Below are positions 56,778 through 64,000 of a stretch of DNA of 64,000 bases, in pieces. A program made the translations under genes and the position numbers. Position 1 is the stretch's first letter. Each line of letters starts with the position of its first letter. The notes beneath the pieces are model-generated. The model worked only from the letters and a program-made list of their open reading frames with translations, had not been told where the DNA came from and did no database searches. The stretch is from Magnaporthiopsis rhizophila (Eukaryota > Ascomycota > Sordariomycetes > Magnaporthales > Magnaporthaceae), in the NCBI GenBank assembly GCA_003049465.1, contig PYSS01000028.1, positions 244,360 through 308,359 on the forward strand, given 5' to 3'.

Positions 56778-59029
56778 TTAAGTCTGCCAGGGACTCGAGG
56801 TTTGGGGTCGGGGGAAAACAGGGATGGTCTCCAGTTGATCAAGACCACCACCCACTGGCTGCTGGTTGTGTTGCCAGCCCATTCCTGTAGAATGGTTCAC
56901 AAAGGCACCCTGCCGAAAGGGATTCGTGCTTCCAGTCGGCTGAGGTGCCATCGCGCCACTGCTGGTCGCCGGCCGTGGCATCCCGACTGCGCTCGTCCTG
57001 GCGAAAGGGTTAGTGCCAGTGGCCATTGGCTGTAGAGATGGGCCCTGCGGCGATGGCGACTGGAATGGTGACGGGGACGCGGCAGACTGCGACATAGGCC
57101 GGGCGAACGGATTTGTTGACTGTGCCTGTGGGACTCCCATGGCTTGTACTCCACCCATGGGCTGCTGCTGCGTCATAAGGCTGCTGCCGGCTGGAGGGGC
57201 CGACGCGAGCATCGACTGACGGAAAGGGTTGGTTATCTGCTGGCCACCACCAGACTGCAGACCAGTGGCATGCAGGTTCAGAGCCGAGAGCGTTCCGTTG
57301 GCCGGGAACGTGGCCACCGAGTCTTGAGGGATCGGTGCGAGCGAGCCCGACTGGAAGGCGGGCTGAGCAGAATATCCACCAAAACCAGGGCCGACGCCAC
57401 CAATATTGGCGCCAGTATAGGCTGGCATCACTTGCTGCTGTTGCTGTCCAACATCTCCAAACGTCTGCTGCTGTGGCTGTCCAAGGGGCGCAAAAGTCTG
57501 CTGCTGAAACGGATTTGTCGTCTGGAAGCCTGTCGGCTGGGCGGGGAAGGTGTTGGGCTGGAACTGCTGGCCTGTCGCCTGCATTTGAAACCCGGCCTGG
57601 CCGGTCCAGGGGGACATCTGAACCTGGGACGGCGGTTGCTGATTGGGCTGGACCATCATGGTCGTTTGGTTCTGCTCGATGGAATCGAAGAAATCGATTA
57701 GGTCCTGGTCCGGCCCTTTGCTGGCAGGCGCAGGGGCTGGCGCTGATGTGGCCTCTTTTGCAGTTCCGTTGGCGGTGCCGACTCCCGAGGGCTTGCTGGC
57801 CGTGTTCTTGGACCCGGACAGCTCGGCACCAAAGGACCTAGACGAGCTGGTGCCGCCGCTGCCGCCCTTGGACTTCTTGGCATCCATTTCGGCGAGGTAC
57901 TGTCTCCTGTGCACTTCAAAGTCGGGATCCTTCAGGTAGTCCTCCAGCTGCCGACCGAGATTCACGGGGGCGTGGCGCAGCTTAGGAACCTCGACCCTGG
58001 TGTGGTGCTCATGCTGCCTCGCGACGCTCAGATACTGGACCACGTAGTCCGTCTGCCGAGTGAATGTGCGGTAGATGCCCATAGCTCTTTCGGCGTCCAC
58101 CTTGGACATTTCGAAGAAGTGGCCTGCAGGGGGAATGGCAACACGAGCTGTTAGTCGGCCGGGGACTGGTTCGCGGCGGATCGCACTGGCCGAGTGGCTT
58201 ACCGAGGATATTGATCATGGCCTGGTTGAGCACTTGGAACAAGACAAGCAGATCAAGAACCAATAGGCGGAAGACGGTCACGGTGATCTCGTTCTCGGGC
58301 TCGTTCTCCATCACGTCGCATTTGAGGAGAGCCGTGAGCTGGTGCTGGACCGTCTCCGTTTCCCTCAAAAGACCCTTTTCGACCGACAGCTTCTCGAGGC
58401 GCGACTCCTTAGTACGCACCCAGTCGCAGTTGGTGTCGCGGAAGGCGCGGGCGCGCTCCGTGAGGTACTGGGCATAATGACGGATGTTCCGTCCCTGGGT
58501 CTGGGCTGCAGAGCCAGACATTTGATACATAAGTGTCAGCGTACCGGGTCGAGGCAACCAGCAACGCTAGTGCGGGCGCGGGGCAGCGGCGGCTAACCGT
58601 CGGAGAACATGCTTATGGCAAGCATGTTCCTGTGCTTGGCGAGATATGAGAGAGTGACGTCGGGGGAACCCTCGCGAATCATCAGGTGGACTGTGATCAG
58701 ACTCTTGAAGACGACGGTCCATGTCGAGTCTCGCAGGCGGTACTGCAGCGTACGGAAGACCTCGCCAACGCCGGCGTCGCCCGCGTGCGTGGCGATGAGG
58801 ATATGTTCGATGTACTTGGTCTTTGGGGGCGCGGCCTGGGGCAGAGCAAAGCAAGGCCAGTTAGCGTCGGGCGCACAGGGAAGGCGACTGTTCAAACGAT
58901 CTCATCGGCCTTGCTTCCCGTGCCTCGTCGCGCCCGGTCTGGGCCGGCCTGGCCGTCCCTCCAGCGACGGCAGCGACGTACCTTGATCTTGGTGGCCCCC
59001 TTGACCGACTTCTCGAACGAGCTTGTCAT
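56778..59029 (-). CDS. Clathrin assembly protein AP180 (ANTH domain, Yap1801/2-like)
   Basis: This is an endocytic adaptor that binds PI(4,5)P2, clathrin and cargo at the plasma membrane. It has four exons: 59029-58982, 58835-58598, 58505-58203 and 58123-56778. Junctions KIK|AAPPKTKYIE, FSD|AQTQGRN and ILG|HFFEMSK keep frame and give 644 residues. The N-terminal 280 residues are the ANTH domain: MTSSFEKSVKGATKIK, the lipid-binding start PKTKYIEHILIATHA, WTVVFKSLITVHLMIREG, and FYEM-like HFFEMSKVDAERAMGIYRTF. The rest is a Gln/Pro/Gly-rich tail with repeated NPF motifs (NPFQQ, NPFRQS, NPFARP, NPFARTS, NPFRQG) that bind EH-domain proteins, plus DLIDFFDS, a possible clathrin-box-like acidic site. 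Intron branch sites are typical (GCTAACTGG in the first). Confidence 0.95.
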
Positions 59030-61437
59030 CTTGCGCCGCTCCCCCGGCTGGGTCTGTGTCGGCTGTCCGGGAGAGCCCGGGCTGAAGCCGATCGGTGTGT
59101 GAGAGCGCGCGTGCAGGAATTCGCGAGAAGGAGAGGCGGCGAGAGCGCGTGGCAGGATGCCCGGACGGATTCCGGTGGCGGAGGGTGCAGCACCGGCCTC
59201 GAGCCTGTGTCGACTACGGCTACTGTTGAGGTGCGCTGGATGCTAAGCCGGGCAAAGAAATATTTTACCAGGTGACGGGGTTTCGGGCTGGCAGGGCTGA
59301 ATTAGCAAAGTGACGCAGCGGGTTGTCGGTCGTCGTTGGGCGTCCCGGCAAGAGACCCTTCAAAGCTGCACCCATCCATCAGAACCAGCTGAAGCACACC
59401 TACGGGCGGGTATGGGTTGGCCAATGCCCAGGTGTGGTTCGGCCGGATGCCAGGGTGCCCGTGTGCTGGGGCCCCAGACCAGGTCTCTTGTCCGCTTTGT
59501 TGGCCGCTTCAGTGGAGGCCACAGCACCGGCTCGTGTTTCTGGTGTCGCTCCGGTCTTTTTCGTTTTCCTCTCTTTTTCGTGCTCGCGGTTCATGCAACC
59601 CGACGTGCCTATCACGTACGTTCATTTGAAATCTCGCGTATCCATTGAGATCATCTCACATTTTTTCACCCGCTTCAAGATTCAATCTCATCTCCCGTTT
59701 GATGCCCAATGACAGACCAGGGGCTCGTCTCCCTGGCTTCATGTTGAATTGCTTGGCTGCGAAAGAGTTTGCCTGGTGCTCTGAAGGCCCGCGCTGAGCC
59801 TGCCAAGCAGGATGACGAGTTCTGTCCGCCCACGCTAATCCTGTTTTCATACATTCCTGGACTGTCAGCCACCTACTCGCAATCCCAACTATCCTAACGC
59901 CACTGATGGATGGATCGAATTGTAGCCCAAGCCCGTCGTCCGCACTTCAACATGAGAGTTTGGCTATCTTGACGACGGGTGAATTGCCTCTCAAGCTATC
60001 TGTGCCGGTCGATTGAATATTTCATGCCTCTAAATCAACTGTTACCAACACTCGCCTCCCAAGCCCGCTCGCTAACTGGTCATCGCTCCAGAAGCCATGC
60101 AGGCCACCCAGTTGCTAGCACATGCCTCTTACACCAAACACCTCTCCATCCCTTGCCTTGCGTAATCCTGCGCGATACGAGCCATGCCTCTAGAGTCGAA
60201 ACAACCAAACCATGCATGCATGCAAAGTCGCAGAACATGCGAGCAAATAGGCTCTTGGACCCAAAGGCCCATGCGCAGAAAACCGCCAGGCGCGCGGCCA
60301 TCACCACGGGGGAAGAATCGGAAAAAAGCCAGATGCAAGAAACAACATGCCAATGCAGACAAGAAAAGAAGAAGAAAAGATAGCCTTCCATGAACTTCAA
60401 GTTAGTCAGAGTTGCCTTCATTGCGTCCGATGTAAACAAGGTCGAGTGTGTCGAACGCTTATTTCATGGCCTCCGAGCATCCCTCCCCATCCAGCCACTT
60501 GAGCCCACGAGGGGAGAGCTTGGATGGTTCGGGAAGACGGAGACGACATCATATAACCACGCTGGCTTTCATCATCTGTTTGACGTTGGTTAGCAGTCTG
60601 ACGGAGCCCGGCGCAGATTCGGGCGAGGGGGGCGGGCGCGGGCGGTGCGTATACGTACATTGTTTTGAAGTGGAAGGATGAAGAAGAAACTATTCAGGTT
60701 GATGAAGCCCAGAACGCGGCTGGCGTTCCTTTTGTGCTAGGATTTTTCTGCCACCATAGAACACTTCACCGCTTTCAGTGGGCCTTTGGCGGATCTTCAG
60801 CATTTTGTGGCGCCTCCCCAGCTCACTGGCGCATGGAATGGGCCCAAAATTGGACCTCCGACACATCAATCAACTTACCATATTTGGAAATTTTCCTCCC
60901 CAGCTGGGCGCCATTCCCATCCACCAATCATATTCAGTCTTTGGTAGATGATCTCTGCGACTTGGGAAGGCTGTATGTATGACCGCAGGCAGCTGCCCTA
61001 GCTATATGAACAGGATACATATTGAGATCCTGCGAATTATCATCTCTTGCTTTCTACTCTTCTTGGCTCTACTCGAGAGAAATCCTGCCGACGAAACCTG
61101 TTCTCGCGGAAGGAGCCCCGTCAAGCAACGCCCCTCCCAGTTTGTCAGACAAATCTCTTTGACGTCGAATGAGGAAGCACAGGTATTTAATAATAGATTC
61201 CCTCCGAATACTTACGTCTACGTTCCGTAATCCAGTCATGCTGATCTTTTCCTACAGGCAATACCCATTGAACCGTCCGGTGACCGACTATCTGCCTCTT
61301 TGTTGTCTCGTCCCCGCGTCCCGTTTTCGGACGCAGCTTAGGCTGGACACCAAGTGGTCCCCTCCTCGGCCCACGAATAGGACGGTTGTGTTGCTAGGCG
61401 TTTCCTTACGCCTTGAGCTAGTTGATCAGTGCCGATC
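59030..61437. other. 2.4-kb shared upstream region of AP180 and mitochondrial AspRS genes
   Basis: The two genes diverge, so promoters lie at both ends. No frame in the middle has a recognisable product, and I saw no tRNA or 5S gene. Composition is normal and simple tracts are few. Confidence 0.5.
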
Positions 61438-63943
61438 ATGGCGACCCTCAGCCTTGCCTTAGCGAGATGCGCACTTCGCACCAACTTGCGAGCAACAAGC
61501 GCCGTCCTTGGCGGCTTCCGGACACGAACTCTTGTGGCTGCCCCCTTGTTCAAGTCTTACTGGCGCAGGTCCCTTTCCTCCCAGTCTCCGGCGCCAAACA
61601 CGGCTGAGTTTTCCCAGAGCTGGGACGAGTACAAGAAATTTTGTGTGTCGACACTCGCCTCGTCTACCTCGCCCGTATTGCCCATCGTGTGGCCGAACCG
61701 CCAGCTAAATGAGATATGCTCTAGTCAAATTTCCGCCAGCTTCGCCCGCCCGCGATTTCGAGCTTGGTCGAATAGTCACAGTCCACGGGTTCCTGTGTAA
61801 GCGGCGGGATCGCTCGGCAAAGCTCAGTTTTGTGGATGTCGCAGTCGATGACGGACCCAGGCTGCAGCTATGCTCAGAATGGGACGAGCAAGATAGCCCA
61901 GCTCACCTAGCCCACAAGGAGCTCCGGTCGGTGCCTGCCTGGAGCCCAGTCTCAGTTACTGCCCGAGTGTCCGGCTTGGATCGATACGACAACAAGCCGG
62001 CGCGGTCCTGGAATTCAAAGTACCCACCCGGCATAGACAAGATCAGTCTCGAGCTAGTCTCAATTCAGGTTCTCAACCCCTGGCCTAAGGACATTATCGT
62101 GTCGGAGGGCGTCCGGTTCCCGCAGACGGCCCGTCATCTTCAGCTACGCTTCTCGGATGACCTTCGCGAGAGAATGCGATTCCGGGAGCACCTGAAGTCC
62201 TTTGCAACAGACTGTCTCCGCGGCGACAATCTCTGCGAGACTGAGACCCCCCTCCTGTTCAAGTCGACCCCGGAGGGTGCGCGCGAATTCCTGGTCCCAA
62301 CCAGACGGCCCGGCCTTGCCTACGCCCTCCCGCAGAGTCCACAACAGTACAAGCAGGCACTGATGGCCGCAGGATTCGGAGGCTATTTTCAGTTTGCTCG
62401 CTGCTTTCGAGATGAGGATCTTCGTGCCGACAGACAGCCTGAATTCACGCAGGTACGTCCTAACCAACATCTTCGTTTGTCCCGAATAGATCTACCCCAG
62501 CGACACCAACACTTATTAACCCCCGCCTTGCGATGTGTTTACACAGCTCGACCTAGAAATGTCCTTTGCAACCGGCGAGAACGTGATGGTGACGGTTGAA
62601 CGCCTTATAACGCGGTTGTACGGTGATCTGGCCTCAAACTTTGTGCAACACGTCGGCTCGTCTGGAGAGGAATGGTACCCAGTTCGACGTGACCGGCAGC
62701 GAGTGAGTACACGCTATACTAGACTTTAAGATGCCTATCGGTAGGAGTGGGATCCGGAACTAACATTGGCTTTTCCCGGCATCAGGCCCGCCGTGGAGGC
62801 GCGGCCCACACGGAGCAAGAATACCCAGCTCTTGTCAGCGGTCCATTCCCTCGAATATCTTATCAGGAGGCCATGTCATTGCACGGCTCGGACAAGCCGG
62901 ATCTACGGATCCCTGGACAGGTGCGCACTCGCCCAGTGTCTTTGCTGGCTCTTCTGTAGTCGCGCCGCTCCCAAGTCATGCAGGAGCTGACGACCAACTA
63001 GATTGAACGAGTCGATAACGATCTCATGGATTCTTTAATGATCAAGATGACACCACTTGATGATCCTATTATTGAGTTCTGGCGGTGTAATTTCCCGGCT
63101 GCCACCCCGAAAGAGACCCGCCAGTTCTTGATCAAATTCCTCGAGAGTCTCCCAGGCACGCTCGCACATAACCCGGACGGAGAGCCTGTGGTTCTAGTCT
63201 ACGACAGCAGCAAGCCACTCAACGGGCTTGCTTGTCTGGGATTCGTCGGGGCAGCCACGCTTGCCGACGGAATGGAGGAGGGCGGTTGTCTAATAATGCA
63301 GGCGCGGCGCAACCGGCCGTTTGAGGGCGGCAGCACTGCGCTTGGTGCCATACGGGCCATGTTGTACAACGAAGCCGTGGCGGCAGGGCTCCTTCCATCC
63401 AACCAGAGGTTCGAGTTTCTGTGGGTTACGGGGTTTCCCATGTTCACGCCCAATAACGAGGTTGACCCTGGCCAGGGCGGGTCGGCCGAGTTCTCGGCCA
63501 CACACCATCCGTTTACAGCACCTCTTACATCAGAGGACTTCGAGCTGCTCGCCACCGACCCCCTTCGGGCCAAGGCGGACCACTACGATCTTGTGGTCAA
63601 CGGAATGGAGCTCGGGGGTGGAAGCCGGCGGATCCATGTGGCGCACGTACAGGAGTTCGTGTTCCGTAACATCCTCAAGATGACGGACCAGGGGATGGGC
63701 CAGTTCAGGCACCTCCTCGAGGCTCTTAGAGCAGGCTGCCCGCCGCATGCTGGGTTCGCCCTGGGCTTCGACCGTCTTGCGGCGGTTCTGAGCGGCACGA
63801 TCTCTGTCCGAGACGTGATCGCGTTCCCCAAGACGATGAAGGGCGAGGAGCCTTTTTCTGGGAGCCCCAGCCCCTTGACGGAAAGCCAACTGGAGACATA
63901 CCACCTCCTCGTCAGGAAGGACGGCGGCAAGGAGGCTAGGTAA
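61438..63943 (+). CDS. msd1: Mitochondrial aspartyl-tRNA synthetase
   Basis: This class IIb synthetase charges tRNA-Asp in the mitochondrion. It has five exons: 61438-61642, 61725-62452, 62547-62702, 62786-62920 and 63002-63943, giving 721 residues. The first 50 residues are Arg/Ser/Leu-rich with few acidic residues, a mitochondrial targeting sequence. The anticodon-binding OB fold covers about residues 80-190 (IVTVHGFLCKRRDRSAKLSF to PAWSPVSVTARVSG). Class II motif 2 is [21 protein letters not shown] and motif 3 is GFALGFDRLAAVLSG. A bacterial/mitochondrial-type insertion domain lies between them. The first intron (82 nt, GTGTGT...CTCTAG) is inferred from frame: the upstream frame is closed, and splicing restores KKF|FKFPPASPAR. 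The other introns have clear donors (GTACGT, GTGAGT, GTGCGC). MSD1 is the yeast name. Confidence 0.93.
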
Positions 63944-64000
63944 ACGGCGCAACGGCTACATGCCAAAAGCTATACTTGGTAGCTTCTAACTCACCCCCCC

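Overview
The window looks like nuclear DNA of a filamentous ascomycete, most likely a Sordariomycete. Genes carry short introns (about 50-150 nt) with GT..AG ends and CTRAC branch sites, coding DNA is GC-rich, and one AT-rich island shows C-to-T/G-to-A decay typical of repeat-induced point mutation (RIP). The gene set is fungal: UTP4, NUDC, TFB3, a Cln/Puc1-type cyclin and a catalytically altered PNG1. I cannot name the genus. There are 14 protein genes, one cut by the left window edge.

Layout. 1-2776: a large gene of unknown function on the minus strand, running off the left end. 3584-19916: a 16.3-kb transposon island. It is bounded by two 299-bp direct repeats with a 5-bp target duplication (TATAC/CATAC), so it appears to have entered as one LTR element that later took further insertions. 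Inside lie a minus-strand chromovirus (Ty3/Gypsy with chromodomain) relic, a better-preserved solo LTR with a perfect AGGGA duplication, a plus-strand chromovirus (about 5778-18839) that lost RNase H and integrase, and a 7.3-kb minus-strand chromovirus (6201-13533, two 491-bp LTRs, CTTAA/CTTAG duplication) inserted in the 5' LTR of the plus-strand one. All coding parts are broken by stops. These elements share a decayed coiled-coil ORF antisense to pol, between the chromodomain and the 3' LTR.

21109-36893: a G1/S cyclin, a 7.6-kb gene-poor stretch containing a sequence gap, an amino-acid/choline-type permease, and UTP4 of the small-subunit processome. 40839-51172: PNG1 whose catalytic Cys is Ala, a class III (GH18) chitinase with a C-terminal CBM18 chitin-binding module, mitochondrial processing peptidase beta, and a GH36 raffinose-synthase-like enzyme. 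51584-63943: an URI/Bud27-like prefoldin protein, NUDC and TFB3 sharing a divergent promoter, an AP180 clathrin adaptor, and mitochondrial aspartyl-tRNA synthetase.

These genes form no single pathway. It is an ordinary housekeeping neighbourhood interrupted by a RIP-silenced transposon nest. I found no CRISPR array, rRNA or convincing tRNA, and no biosynthetic cluster. The points most worth a second look are the antisense ORF in the chromoviruses, the order of insertions in the nest, the inactive PNG1, and the out-of-frame signal peptide of the chitinase. Exon coordinates come from manual reading of splice sites and frame continuity.
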